DNA of 64,000 bases from CADEDV01 sp048498035 (GCA_048498035.1 JBEHYT010000011.1:62001-126000), one strand, 5' to 3'; shown: positions 7,539-17,905, counted from the first letter of the stretch. Program-made: numbers and translations. Notes: generated by a model not told the origin, from the sequence alone.

Positions 7539-10403
7539 TTAGTTTTTCTTGACCACCTTTCTGACCAGCGTTTTTTCACCGGCGCTTACCTGCAGAATGT
7601 ACATTCCCGGTATGACTGACTGTGTGCCTGGAATTTCAAGCATATTGGAACCTTCTGATACCAGCGCGCTGGTATGGCGGATTACTTTGCCCAACATATC
7701 GGTCAGCGAAATATCCAGTTTCTCACTTGCCGGTGATGTAAGTGTAAACGAAAGCCGGTCGGAGAATGGGTTGATCAGGCTAGTAATATCAAATTCGTAC
7801 TGGCTATTGGAAAGTTGAACGGTACGTGAATATTTTTTTGCAGAGGAGCCTTCAGTAAGCAGTACGCGGTAATAAGCGCGTCCGTTTAGTGCAACGGGGT
7901 CTGTGAAATTATAGGTATTGATGGCGCTTCCCAGGTTGTTCTGACCGGCTATAACGCCGATAGTTGAGAAGTTGGCTCCATCCAGGCTTTTCTCCACGGT
8001 ATAAGATACTGTACCTTCTTCCTTGCTGCTGCTCCAGGTGAGCGAAGAGTGATCATTGACAACGCGGCCGCTGAATGAAAGAATATTGGTGCTTAGCGGA
8101 ATGCCGCAGTTCAATACGTTTAATGTGATAATACTCACCCCGTCTGTAAACAGGCAACTGGCTGATGACAGGTTAGACGAAGTAGTAGCCACTACCACGC
8201 GGTACATATCACCATTGTTAGTAGTGTCTGTAAAACCCGGTGGAACGGTGTACGATGTTACATACTGGAATCCGGAGCCGATATTGGTAGGGCTTGCAGG
8301 GCCCAGGGTACCGGTAACATCAGTCCATGTTATACCATCTGTACTGCGCTGCCATTTATAATACACATAGTTGTCAAAATAAGAGGTAATCGTATCATAA
8401 ATGGTTAATGCATTCTGTCTACACACCTCCGGGTTTAGTGACGGTGAATATTTCATATTGGGCAGGCAGGTACTCACCGCAATATCGTCCAGGGCCCAGT
8501 CATTCCCACCTCCACCTGGTGCATTGTTGCGGAAGGTGAGGGTAAAGGAAGTTTGCGTAGTATCTGTAAGGTATACAAATCCGCGCTTCAGCCATTGATT
8601 GGTAGAGTCAGATGCTGCCTGTGCGCCGGCTCCGGTGATTGTCCCTTTATAAGGGATATCACCTGTGGTATAATAATCGACGCCGTTTACGTCAAAAGCA
8701 ATATTTGGTTTTACGCCCGATGTATCGCCGGGTGTACCCGCCTGGTAATTGCTATCACCCGAGCCTTTGCCAAGGGAGTCGCCACTGCATTTGGAGCAGA
8801 TATTTTTTAACCAGGTTGAAATTTCGTAATAAGTATTGGGACAAAGATTAGTTACTGTGTACTGGAAAGCCGTATCGGGCCGGTAAGAGGAATTGATCAC
8901 CAGCATATAACCACAGGGATTGGTAGCACTGCGGGGTTTGGTCGTATCACAAGGTGCGTTCCCTTTGGCCGTGTTAGCGGCTCCGGTGTGATCACCAGTG
9001 ATATCCCACAGGTTAAAGACGCGATTGCCAACAGGATCGGGTTTCACAAGTGCATTATTGGTTGTAAAGGTTGCACTGGTATTATTGGCAATACCGTAGT
9101 AGTAATCGTTAGGTCCGTTGCCGTTGCGGAAAATGCTGTAGATATAAGTTGGTACATAGGAGCTGGTACCGCGGTTGCGCTCCAGCGGAGCAGATCCTGT
9201 TGGGTAACCAAACGTACCGTTGCTTTCAACGCCAATGGCGTTGGTTGCGGAAACAGCGTTGGGACAAAGCCCCGGACTTTTATACACTACAAGGCTGTCT
9301 GATTTGAATGTTAGCTTAGACATGGCGCCAGTAGAACGATCGCGAGCGGAAAAGCTACCGGTTTTGAAATTTAACCTGGAATTGAACGGTGCATACACGC
9401 GTACCCTGTATGTGGCCATGATAATGCAGGTTGATCCAAATACGGATGGACGCGATGAGTTACTCAATTGCCCACGTGCCACATTGCTGGCCCCGGTACC
9501 AAAATTGATCCGGATAATAGTGTCTGTTCCATTCTTGTAATAATATCCGGCATCTGCATCAAAAGCGTCGGTGAATGGCACTTTGGATGCCTGGTCGGCG
9601 CGATACACAAGTCCTTCATTGGTCCGAAGCGCAATAGTGCCAGGGATCAATGCATAACCTTTGTTGTTAAACAGCGTGTCGGTATAAGAAAGACTGTCGA
9701 GTGAGGCGTTGGGTGATCCGGAGAACAATACCAGTGTGGCGCGCATTTCAAGTGTATCGCCTACAGCAACCGTTCCGCCGGTAGTCAATTTGCTTACATT
9801 GATATAGCTGCGGCTGTATTCAATGCGTCCGGGCGTTGGATCCGTAACACAGATATCAAAGTCCCAGCCGGTAGTGCCGCTCATGGAGGTTGTGTTGTTA
9901 TTCGTGCTGATCCGGATGTAATAAGTGGTGCCAACGGTTAGGCCGGCTCCGCCGGGATTGGAAGCGGTGTTTAAGCTGCCGCTGGTGCTGGTGCCGCTGG
10001 TAGCACAAGCCAGTGACGAGAATCCGGAACAGGGACCGGACGCGCTCAGCAGTTCAATTGCCACGCCCTTGCCGCGGGTGCTGCTCCTAAGATTACTTCC
10101 GATATTGGTGATTGAGATTACAGGGTAAGCAGATTGTGCAACAAATTTGTACCACATATCGGCCGAGTTGGTAGTGCCGCTGCAATAAGGAATGGATCCC
10201 GTAGCATCGGCTCCCCTGATATCTTCATTGGCAAAGGAATTCTGGCCGGCAATGCAACTGGTGTTGGTTACAATATTAACCGCGTTGGAGCAATGATCAT
10301 TGGAAGGTTGCGCCAATACCAAATTCGCCTTCAATAAAAAGCTGGTGAACAATAAAGCAGTCATGAAAACTGCCCGATGGTGGGTAGGTATAAGGTATCT
10401 CAT
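7539..10403 (-). CDS. Large type IX-secreted protein with one N-terminal beta module and type A sorting domain
   Basis: A 954-residue protein. It has a signal peptide (up to about residue 31), one N-terminal module beginning NDHCSNAVNI with a DMWYKF motif (about 33-190), then a middle region with YINVSKLTTGG. A cysteine-containing segment with YEISTWLKNICSKC and NNAPGGGGNDWALDDIAV follows, and resembles Bacteroidota carbohydrate-binding or MAM-like domains. Next come a segment with YYKWQRSTDG, a fibronectin-like domain (LTWSSSKEEGTVSYTVEKS), and a C-terminal sorting domain ending in GMYILQVSAGEKTLVRKVVKKN-type sequence. The product is expected on the cell surface or released. It is a paralogue of the gene at 10638-14216. 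No catalytic domain was recognised; adhesion or glycan binding is plausible. Confidence 0.85.
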   Translation of the reverse strand: MRYLIPTHHRAVFMTALLFTSFLLKANLVLAQPSNDHCSNAVNIVTNTSCIAGQNSFANEDIRGADATGSIPYCSGTTNSADMWYKFVAQSAYPVISITNIGSNLRSSTRGKGVAIELLSASGPCSGFSSLACATSGTSTSGSLNTASNPGGAGLTVGTTYYIRISTNNNTTSMSGTTGWDFDICVTDPTPGRIEYSRSYINVSKLTTGGTVAVGDTLEMRATLVLFSGSPNASLDSLSYTDTLFNNKGYALIPGTIALRTNEGLVYRADQASKVPFTDAFDADAGYYYKNGTDTIIRINFGTGASNVARGQLSNSSRPSVFGSTCIIMATYRVRVYAPFNSRLNFKTGSFSARDRSTGAMSKLTFKSDSLVVYKSPGLCPNAVSATNAIGVESNGTFGYPTGSAPLERNRGTSSYVPTYIYSIFRNGNGPNDYYYGIANNTSATFTTNNALVKPDPVGNRVFNLWDITGDHTGAANTAKGNAPCDTTKPRSATNPCGYMLVINSSYRPDTAFQYTVTNLCPNTYYEISTWLKNICSKCSGDSLGKGSGDSNYQAGTPGDTSGVKPNIAFDVNGVDYYTTGDIPYKGTITGAGAQAASDSTNQWLKRGFVYLTDTTQTSFTLTFRNNAPGGGGNDWALDDIAVSTCLPNMKYSPSLNPEVCRQNALTIYDTITSYFDNYVYYKWQRSTDGITWTDVTGTLGPASPTNIGSGFQYVTSYTVPPGFTDTTNNGDMYRVVVATTSSNLSSASCLFTDGVSIITLNVLNCGIPLSTNILSFSGRVVNDHSSLTWSSSKEEGTVSYTVEKSLDGANFSTIGVIAGQNNLGSAINTYNFTDPVALNGRAYYRVLLTEGSSAKKYSRTVQLSNSQYEFDITSLINPFSDRLSFTLTSPASEKLDISLTDMLGKVIRHTSALVSEGSNMLEIPGTQSVIPGMYILQVSAGEKTLVRKVVKKN

Positions 10404-10441
10404 AGCCGGATCTTCTACGGTTTTTCTAAGATGGATTTATA

Positions 10442-10472
10442 CAAACCTAACAAATATCGCCAAGAACTGCAA
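10442..10472 (-). promoter_or_regulatory. Promoter of the 954-residue secreted protein gene
   Basis: On the minus strand a TTG (10470-10472) is followed after 20 nt by TAGGTTTG (10442-10449), matching the Bacteroidota -33/-7 pattern. The leader to the ATG at 10403 is about 30 nt. Confidence 0.6.
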
Positions 10473-10586
10473 GAGCTTTCGCCTAAAAATAGTAGGTAAT
10501 TCCACTTAAAATTTTATATTTAAAAGACATTGATTACCATCGATTTATAATCAAATTTTGATCGAAAAATTACGAGGTATTTTTAC

Positions 10587-10614
10587 TAAAAATCCCGCCT
10601 TTTGGGCGGGATTT
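10587..10614 (-). terminator. Intrinsic terminator after the 1192-residue secreted protein gene
   Basis: A stem AAATCCCGCC paired with GGCGGGATTT around a short T-rich loop, followed by TTTTTAG on the minus strand. It lies 24 bp downstream of the stop at 10638. Confidence 0.85.
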
Positions 10615-10637
10615 GGTAAGTCGTTCTTTACTTACAA

Positions 10638-13600
10638 CTATTTTGATTTTTTCACCACTTTCCGGGTAATGATATCACCGTTGCTCGTAGCTGCCTGCAA
10701 GATGTAAAGACCGGACGAGAGCGGATCAAGGTCAGGAAGCGTAAGATTATGCACTCCCTGTGAAAGAACATAGCTGGTGCGCCGTACCACTTTGCCGGAA
10801 AGGTCTGTCAACTGCACATCTACCTTCGCGCTTGCCGGCATCATTACTTCAAAATCAAGCTTGCTTGTAAACGGATTGATAACATTCAGCAATGCAAACG
10901 CATTTGCATCGCGGCTGAGCATTACCACTTTTGAATATTGTTGCTTTCCGGCTGCACTGGTAAGAATAACGCGGTAGTATCGCACCCCGGTTACCGGATC
11001 CGGGTCTAACAGGTTATACGTGTTGACAGCGCTTCCATTGTTCCTGCTTTGCAAATGTGCGATTGGTGAAAAATTGCTGCCATCTGTACTACGTTCTACG
11101 GTAAAGGACACCTGCTCATCCTCACGTGAGGTTGTCCAGGTAAGCGCTGCTTTATCATTTTGCAATTTTCCTGAAAAAGACAGCAAATCAACTTTCAGCA
11201 GTGGTCCGCAGGATCCTACCTGGATGGTAATATAACTTACGCCGTCTGTTACACGGCAATTGGCATTGCTCAGGTTACCCGCTGTGGTAGCTACCAGTAC
11301 ACGGTACAGGTCTCCATTGTTGCCCATGGTCGCATCGCCCGGTGGGATGGAATATTCTGTGATGTACTCCCACATATTCAACCCGGTATTTTTTACCGGT
11401 GTACTATCCCGCGCAGCGCCGAGGTCAGTCCAGGTAAGACCGCCATCTGTACTGCGTTGCCATTGGTGATACCTGTAATTGTCAAAGTAGGAGCGAATGG
11501 TATCACGTACAACGTAATTGTTGTTTTCGCATACAAATGGGTTCAGGCTGGGAGAATATTGCATATTTGGTAAACAGGTAGCAATGGAAATGTCGTCCAT
11601 TACCCAGTCGTTTCCGCCGCCGCCCTGCGCATTGTTACGAATGCTGAACACAGCCGAGTCCTGTGTAGGTCCGGTAACAAACATAAATCCTTTCTTCACC
11701 CATCCTACGGTATCTATTTCACCGGTGCTATATCGGTCAACGCCGTCCAGTGAAAAGCTCAGGTTGGGCAATACTCCCGGCTTGTAGGTTTGAGTTCCAT
11801 TGGAATCCAGGCCGCAGGTAGGACAAATATTCCGGAACCATGCAGAGAATTCGTAGTAAGTATTGGGACAAAGATTGGTAAGCTTTTGCCTGTACACTTC
11901 AGATGCCACATAGTCTGCGTTTACGGCAAGCATATAACCGCCGTTGTCGCCTTTTGCCACGGGTACATTTCCAATGGCGTTGCTGGTGCCGGAATGGTCG
12001 CCGTCTACAAACCAGAATCCACCAAACATACGGCTGTTGCAATTATCTACGTCGTTGGCAAGCAGCACTGAAGGGGAGTTGCAGGTATTCTGACGACGCG
12101 CGGTCCTGGATGTCATGCTCCGCGGGCTGGTATTATTAACAATGGCATAGCGTCCATCACCTACGCTGTTGATAGCGTTTACATCGCTTACGAATGTGTA
12201 ACCGGCAATTGGATTAGCGAGATCAGTGGCGCGATTAAGCGTGGTGCCGCTTCCAAACGTTCCGCCGGATTCTACGGCATTGTTGACGCCAATACTGTTG
12301 GAACAAAGACTTAGTGGTTCCGTGATCAATATCTGGTAGGGGGTAGACACAAGTGTGATGTCTGAACCGCCTGCAGAAGTGCGATAGATAAACCGACCCG
12401 GTTGTATGTTGATGGTATCACCCGCGTTGCCGGTAACTTTTACGCGGTAGGCAACTGCAAACAGCATACCGCCTCCGCCGCGTGGATTATTGCTGCCTGC
12501 ATTCATTTGACCCGTAGCCGTTGTTGCTTCGGTAGCAGTGGTATTTACAGGTTTGCCGGGATTGGTGGTTCCAAAACCCAGGTTCATTCGGATATTATAT
12601 TCACCCGCCCCAGGTGATGCATTGTACACTGCGGCATCGTCTCCCGCAAGTGGTGTGTAACGTCTAAATGTAAGTCCTTCATTGGTAATGATCCTGATGG
12701 AATCAGCCGACGTATTTGGAAAGCTGGTATTGGTTGGTATATTATCTACATAACGCATGGCGTACATAGTGCCCGAGGTATGATTGACTGTCATACGGAT
12801 CTCCAGTATGTCTCCCTTTTCCACCACGCCACCCGTTGTTTTCTTAGTGATGTTTACATAACTATTACCAAAACGAAGCGGTGCGTTGCTGGTAGTTGCG
12901 CAAATATTGAACCCTGCGTTGCCATTAGGTACCGGGCCGCTGGTGGTATACACGCGAACATAGTAGGTGTTGCCAGCTGTGAGTGTGCTTACCGTTAATG
13001 GATTGGCGCCACAGCCAATAGAAGTAAGTCCGCTGCAATTTCCCGAGAACATTTCCACACGTGCTGAACCAAGGTTGGAGCCCATGCCACTGAGTGTAAT
13101 GGTAGCAGTATTGTTAATGGCGGTGAATTTATACCATACGTCGGCAACGAGTGGTCCCGTGCAACTTCCTGAAAGCGGTTTGCTGGAAGGCGTGGCTCCG
13201 GCCATATTACCGGTGATGTTGTTACAACTGTTCCAGATAGGAATGTTTATGGCATCACTGCATTCATCATTATAAGGCGCGCTGCTTACCGGATCCTGTA
13301 TGCAGATATCAAACTGACCTGCGGCTGCGGTGGTAGGAACGGCTCCTCCGGATGAAAATACACGTATCAGGTAGGTAGATCCGGGTGTAAGGAAATCCGC
13401 ATTGATGGTAGTGGTACCACAGAATAATGAAGTATAACCCGAGCAATGTGTGCTTTGGTTTTCACCAATCAGTTCCATTTGCGGGCTCAGAAAGCCGGAG
13501 CCGATATTGGCAAGGGTAATAGTTGGGTTAGTGGTTTGTGCCGTAAACCGGTACCATACATCATAAGCGGTAGATGGTGCACAGGAAGGAGAAATGGAAA

Positions 13601-14216
13601 CGGCAGAATTGCTGCTTGCATTAACATATCCCCGTGTATAATTACAGGTGGTGGATGAATTAAGTGTGATAGCGCCGGAACAGTCATCATTTGCCTGGTC
13701 GTCCGTAATACAAATGCTGAAATCCCAACCACTGCCAGTTGGTACCGAGGTGCTTGATCTATAAACGCGTGCGTAATAATAGTCGCCAACAGTAAGATCC
13801 GTACTTAGTGTTAAACTGGTGGCGCTGGCGCATTGTACTTCTGCCAGTCCTGTACAGGGACCGGTGCGGGAGAGTACTTCTATTCTCACCTTGCTACTGC
13901 TGTTGAGGTTGGACCCAAGGTTGGACAGGGTAATTTTGGGCCGGGTGGATTGTGCCTGGAAAACATACCATACATCGGGCGTATTGTCTGTACCGCACGA
14001 GGCATTGATATTATCCGTGGTAGCGTTTTTGAGGGTTTGACCCGTTAATCGGCTGGTGCCATCCACGCAGGATGGTCCTGATACGATGGTGTAAGCGCCG
14101 GCGCAGGTATTATTGCCTGGGGCCTGGGCTTGTACGAGTACGGGCGCAGCTATTGCAAAAAGCAATGCGAAGATAGCTGCCCTTTTGGTGGTGGTGTGGG
14201 CAACACGGTGGTTCAT
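10638..14216 (-). CDS. Large type IX-secreted protein with three N-terminal beta modules and type A sorting domain
   Basis: A 1192-residue protein with a signal peptide ending in VLVQAQA (about residue 31). Three tandem modules of about 140 residues follow (roughly 33-174, 175-312 and 313-441). Each begins with an N-x-C cluster (GNNTCAGAYTI, NDDCSGAITL, NDECSDAINI) and contains a D-x-WY[VR/K]F motif. After them comes a region (YVNITKKTTGG to about residue 600), a domain with YEFSAWFRNICPTC and NNAQGGGGNDWVMDDISI, a WQRSTDGGLTWTD segment, a fibronectin-like domain and a type A sorting domain (LINPF-type start, KVVKKSK end). From the middle region onward it is clearly paralogous to 7539-10403, so a tandem duplication with gain or loss of N-terminal modules is likely. 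No enzyme domain seen. Confidence 0.85.
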   Translation of the reverse strand: MNHRVAHTTTKRAAIFALLFAIAAPVLVQAQAPGNNTCAGAYTIVSGPSCVDGTSRLTGQTLKNATTDNINASCGTDNTPDVWYVFQAQSTRPKITLSNLGSNLNSSSKVRIEVLSRTGPCTGLAEVQCASATSLTLSTDLTVGDYYYARVYRSSTSVPTGSGWDFSICITDDQANDDCSGAITLNSSTTCNYTRGYVNASSNSAVSISPSCAPSTAYDVWYRFTAQTTNPTITLANIGSGFLSPQMELIGENQSTHCSGYTSLFCGTTTINADFLTPGSTYLIRVFSSGGAVPTTAAAGQFDICIQDPVSSAPYNDECSDAINIPIWNSCNNITGNMAGATPSSKPLSGSCTGPLVADVWYKFTAINNTATITLSGMGSNLGSARVEMFSGNCSGLTSIGCGANPLTVSTLTAGNTYYVRVYTTSGPVPNGNAGFNICATTSNAPLRFGNSYVNITKKTTGGVVEKGDILEIRMTVNHTSGTMYAMRYVDNIPTNTSFPNTSADSIRIITNEGLTFRRYTPLAGDDAAVYNASPGAGEYNIRMNLGFGTTNPGKPVNTTATEATTATGQMNAGSNNPRGGGGMLFAVAYRVKVTGNAGDTINIQPGRFIYRTSAGGSDITLVSTPYQILITEPLSLCSNSIGVNNAVESGGTFGSGTTLNRATDLANPIAGYTFVSDVNAINSVGDGRYAIVNNTSPRSMTSRTARRQNTCNSPSVLLANDVDNCNSRMFGGFWFVDGDHSGTSNAIGNVPVAKGDNGGYMLAVNADYVASEVYRQKLTNLCPNTYYEFSAWFRNICPTCGLDSNGTQTYKPGVLPNLSFSLDGVDRYSTGEIDTVGWVKKGFMFVTGPTQDSAVFSIRNNAQGGGGNDWVMDDISIATCLPNMQYSPSLNPFVCENNNYVVRDTIRSYFDNYRYHQWQRSTDGGLTWTDLGAARDSTPVKNTGLNMWEYITEYSIPPGDATMGNNGDLYRVLVATTAGNLSNANCRVTDGVSYITIQVGSCGPLLKVDLLSFSGKLQNDKAALTWTTSREDEQVSFTVERSTDGSNFSPIAHLQSRNNGSAVNTYNLLDPDPVTGVRYYRVILTSAAGKQQYSKVVMLSRDANAFALLNVINPFTSKLDFEVMMPASAKVDVQLTDLSGKVVRRTSYVLSQGVHNLTLPDLDPLSSGLYILQAATSNGDIITRKVVKKSK

Positions 14217-14404
14217 AAAAAAACAGGATCTTGATTAATATTTCTTAGGATATTGAAAGCGTCAAAATAAGAGCAAATACTTATACGATGCAATAGGATT
14301 ACTACCTGTAAAAAATAAGGGTTTTTACTATAAAGATTAAGTGTATCTGCTATAGTTTTTGATCGTGGTCATTTTTACCTTGCAGTGTCAAAAATCCACC
14401 ATCG

Positions 14405-17400
14405 ATGAAAAAACCGCTACTCAGCCTTCTGCTGATTGTATTTTCCGTTATTGTTTACGCTGCTCCTGGAAATGATGATTGTTCCAGTGCAACTACGATC
14501 GCCGCCTCACCAGACTATAACCCAACTGCAGGCAATCTTTACAATTGTACAAAGTCAACCAGCCCTGGCACAGGTAGTGCCGGAAGCCGGTATGATGTAT
14601 GGTATAAGATTACCATACCTACAGGTGAAAATCAGCTTCGTATTTTGGTGAACCTGGATGATAACAGCTCAACTAACACCAATAATGTTTATGTAGAATT
14701 ATTTAATTCTACCGGTTGCAGCCTTGCCAACAAGTCGCTTGGATCTTTTAATATCACCAGTCTGCGTCAATATGATATTGGCGGAACAGCTGGTTCTTAT
14801 ACACTTCGGGTGTATACAACCAGTACTCCAACTTCCGGCTCTTCAGCCAATTGGGGATTTACCATTGCAGCTATGTATAATAACAATTGCTCTACCGCTG
14901 CAACGATAACACCCGGTACCGTATATGAATATGGTGGTTTATATGCCGCCACTGCCAGCACTGCTCCCGCGGGATGTGGCAGTAGCTCCGGTAAAGACGT
15001 ATGGTATAAATTTACAGCTACCAATACTGACGCTGCGATAACACTTTATAACCTCAGCTCCGCCGTTTCTACTGATGGCATTTACCTGCAACTCTACGAT
15101 GGCAACGCCGGATGCGGTAGCCTGACCTCAGTAGCCTGTTCTGCGAAAAATATTTTATATGCTACCGGCCTGGTTGTAGGCAGGATCTATTACCTCCGGT
15201 TGTATGCGAATGGAACACCCAGCTACTCCAACGGCCAGGGCCAGGATTATTCAATGATGATCACGCCGCCATTCCCTACCCAACAGGTGGGTTCCGGCCG
15301 GATGAATGAAGTATTCCAACAGGAAATTATATCCCCGGCGGGTGTCTTACTGGATCCCTGGGAAGTAACTTATGGACCCGATGGCAAATTATGGGTAACA
15401 GAATCAAAAGGTAGCCGCGTATATCGCTACGATCCATTGACTGGCTCAAGAGATACAGTGCTCGACATTTCACAGGGAAGTACATTCCTTCCTTCTCCCT
15501 ATAATGCATTTAATCTTGAATTTGATATTCAAACCATTTCCGATGCACCGCAGGGTGGCCTCGCGGGATTGGCATTGCACCCGAAATTCATGGCTTCATC
15601 AGGGGCCAAGAACTACGTATACATTTCTTATGTAAAGAAGTTTATTAATAAGCTTTCAAGCAACAAAGGAGTTTTCTACCAGAATATGATCGCGCGCTTT
15701 GTGTATAATACCACAACCGGCAAACTGGAAACACCTGTGTTTATCTGTGATACGCTGCCCGGTAGCAGCGATCACAACTCCCAACGTATGATTGTGGCTC
15801 CCGTAAATGGTGTGGATTATCTCTTTTATGGACAGGGCGATATGGGTGCCGGGCAGTTCGGTAACCAGAACCGCGCCAACCATGCCCAGGATACAACTAT
15901 CTATGAAGGAAAGATCCTCCGTTTCAACCTGGAGCCGGATGGAGATGCAGACAACTACCAGAAATGGATACCTAATGATAATCCTTATCCAAATAGTGCT
16001 GTGTGGGATATCGGGATGCGGAACAACCAGGGCTTTGCCTATGATACCGCGCGTGGTATTCTCTATGGCTCCACTCACGGTCCTTATAGTGATGATGAAA
16101 TAAACATTATCCAAAGGAAAAAGAACTATGGTCACCCACTTGTAATTGGGTATGCCGCGGATGGAAATTATAATACATCTACAGCCGGTAGTCCCAATAC
16201 CACGAGTGCCTGCCCGATGATCACCGATGAGAATGCGATGGCGTTATCGCTGCCCAACTACAAGGATCCGCTGTTTTCAGCATATGCCCGGCCGCAATCA
16301 GAGATCCATAATATATGGGTTACCAATCCGAACAATGGAGGATGGCCTTCAGAGGGATGGTCGGGGCTTGACTTCTACAGCAATACGGTAATTCCCGGCT
16401 GGAAAAATTCACTGATCGCCTGTTCTCTGAAATGGGGACGTCTGTTGAAATTAAAAACTGATGCTGCCGGTGATTCCATCATCAAGACCGGTACCGCGGA
16501 TACAGTAAGCTATTTTGGTAGTCAAAACCGTTTCCGCGACGTAGCGTTTAGTCCAAGTGGTAAAGACATGTACGTGGTGATCGATCGTTCATCCACAACT
16601 TCCGGTCCAACGGCTTCCAATCCGATCGTATCTAATTGTGGTGGATGTATCCAACGTTATACATTCCTTGGCTATGCAGATGCATCGGGAAAAAGTTCTA
16701 TTCCAAAGATCATTCCTGTTAGTACCGGCACACCCAATACCTGCGTAAGCGGTACCACTATTACTATTGACGATACGAATAATATGCTTTGGGTGCCCAT
16801 TACCGGGCCTGACGGCGATATTGTGGCTGAGATAAAAGCCAATGGTAATAACCTGGGCGTAGTTACTTCGTCGTTTTATACACGTAATGGCAATCCGCGT
16901 ATATCCGGCGGTGTGCGTTATGCCAACCGGAATGTACGTATTACGCCCACCAACCAGCCCAGCAGCAATGTTGGCATCCGCCTGTATATCAGTAAGGCCG
17001 AATTTGATTCGCTGCGCAATACGTCGGGCGGCGCTATTACCAAGATCACAGATCTGAACATCCTCAAAAATAGCGATGCATGTGGTTCCGCAATTGCGTC
17101 TTCTACCACGCTTATTTCTACCACGGTAAAAGAATTCCAGGGTGTAACGGGTGATACGCTTGGCTATGTGCTGCAGGGTAATATCTCCGGTTTCTCTTCT
17201 TTCTATTTTGGTCCATCGCTGATTACACTTCCGGTTAGCCTTGTTTCATTCTCCGGTAATCTGAATGGTAACAATGCAGACTTGCACTGGAAAACAGCCA
17301 GCGAGGTGAGTACTTCGGCCTTTGTTGTGGAGCGCAGCGTGAATGGAACCAACTTTACTGCTATCGGAACGGTAAATGCCGCGGGTAACGCCACTACTGC

Positions 17401-17785
17401 CACTAATTACGATTATACAGATTATGGAATAACAACGCTTGGTGTAAACGTGGTGTACTATCGCCTGAAAATGGTAGATGCCAACGGCGAATTCAAATAC
17501 TCCAACGTGGTTCCGATCAATCTATCGCTTGTTACGGGTACTTTGCGTGTAACGCCCAACCCGGTAATTACCGATGCAAATGTGCTGCTGGCAGCATCTG
17601 AGAATGGCAAGGTAACCTGGGTGCTGAGCGACAATGCCGGTCATGTACTAAATACAAGTGTGATAGAAGTTAGAAAAGGCATGAATAGCTTCCCGGTTCA
17701 AATGCAGGGATTTGCTGCAGGCACCTACTACCTGAATGTATCCGGCGGTGGTGTGAACCAACATGTTAAAATTCAGAAATTCTAA
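14405..17785 (+). CDS. Type IX-secreted PQQ-dependent sugar dehydrogenase-like protein
   Basis: A 1126-residue protein. It has a signal peptide (to about residue 19), two N-terminal modules starting NDDCSSATTI and NNCSTAATI with DVWYKI/F motifs, then a six-bladed glucose/sorbosone dehydrogenase domain (about 310-790). The domain contains DHNSQRMIV, matching the region of the catalytic His of soluble glucose dehydrogenase (here His457), GMRNNQGFAYD with Arg539 in the place of a PQQ contact, and THGPYSDDEINII. A fibronectin-like domain (DLHWKTASEVSTSAFVVERS) and a type A sorting domain (about 1050-1126) complete it. It should oxidise a sugar outside the cell using PQQ. It is divergent from the paralogue at 10638 with a 188-bp gap. 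The fold is secure; cofactor use and substrate are inferred. Confidence 0.88.
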   Translation: MKKPLLSLLLIVFSVIVYAAPGNDDCSSATTIAASPDYNPTAGNLYNCTKSTSPGTGSAGSRYDVWYKITIPTGENQLRILVNLDDNSSTNTNNVYVELFNSTGCSLANKSLGSFNITSLRQYDIGGTAGSYTLRVYTTSTPTSGSSANWGFTIAAMYNNNCSTAATITPGTVYEYGGLYAATASTAPAGCGSSSGKDVWYKFTATNTDAAITLYNLSSAVSTDGIYLQLYDGNAGCGSLTSVACSAKNILYATGLVVGRIYYLRLYANGTPSYSNGQGQDYSMMITPPFPTQQVGSGRMNEVFQQEIISPAGVLLDPWEVTYGPDGKLWVTESKGSRVYRYDPLTGSRDTVLDISQGSTFLPSPYNAFNLEFDIQTISDAPQGGLAGLALHPKFMASSGAKNYVYISYVKKFINKLSSNKGVFYQNMIARFVYNTTTGKLETPVFICDTLPGSSDHNSQRMIVAPVNGVDYLFYGQGDMGAGQFGNQNRANHAQDTTIYEGKILRFNLEPDGDADNYQKWIPNDNPYPNSAVWDIGMRNNQGFAYDTARGILYGSTHGPYSDDEINIIQRKKNYGHPLVIGYAADGNYNTSTAGSPNTTSACPMITDENAMALSLPNYKDPLFSAYARPQSEIHNIWVTNPNNGGWPSEGWSGLDFYSNTVIPGWKNSLIACSLKWGRLLKLKTDAAGDSIIKTGTADTVSYFGSQNRFRDVAFSPSGKDMYVVIDRSSTTSGPTASNPIVSNCGGCIQRYTFLGYADASGKSSIPKIIPVSTGTPNTCVSGTTITIDDTNNMLWVPITGPDGDIVAEIKANGNNLGVVTSSFYTRNGNPRISGGVRYANRNVRITPTNQPSSNVGIRLYISKAEFDSLRNTSGGAITKITDLNILKNSDACGSAIASSTTLISTTVKEFQGVTGDTLGYVLQGNISGFSSFYFGPSLITLPVSLVSFSGNLNGNNADLHWKTASEVSTSAFVVERSVNGTNFTAIGTVNAAGNATTATNYDYTDYGITTLGVNVVYYRLKMVDANGEFKYSNVVPINLSLVTGTLRVTPNPVITDANVLLAASENGKVTWVLSDNAGHVLNTSVIEVRKGMNSFPVQMQGFAAGTYYLNVSGGGVNQHVKIQKF

Positions 17786-17810
17786 AACCTGTCTTCAACA
17801 AATTATAGCT

Positions 17811-17839
17811 AAAGCCTCCGCAATCTGCGGGGGCTTTTT
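17811..17839 (+). terminator. Intrinsic terminator after the PQQ dehydrogenase gene
   Basis: A stem AAAGCCTCCGCA paired with TGCGGGGGCTTT (one mismatch) and a 3-nt loop, followed by T residues. It lies 25 bp after the stop at 17785. Confidence 0.85.
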
Positions 17840-17873
17840 AATTCCAATCCGGTTGAAGCACAATAAATCAGCA

Positions 17874-17900
17874 TTGGCACAGGCTTAGTGCCTATTTTTG
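17874..17900 (+). promoter_or_regulatory. Promoter of rsmA
   Basis: TATTTTTG (17893-17900) fits the -7 consensus; a TTG at 17874-17876 lies 16 nt upstream. The box ends only 5 nt before the ATG at 17906, so the mRNA may be leaderless or nearly so. Confidence 0.5.
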
Positions 17901-17905
17901 CTGTG

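Noticed and set aside
7539..14216. That the two type IX cargo genes are one gene broken by a stop or frameshift
   Set aside because: Each has its own signal peptide, sorting tail and terminator.
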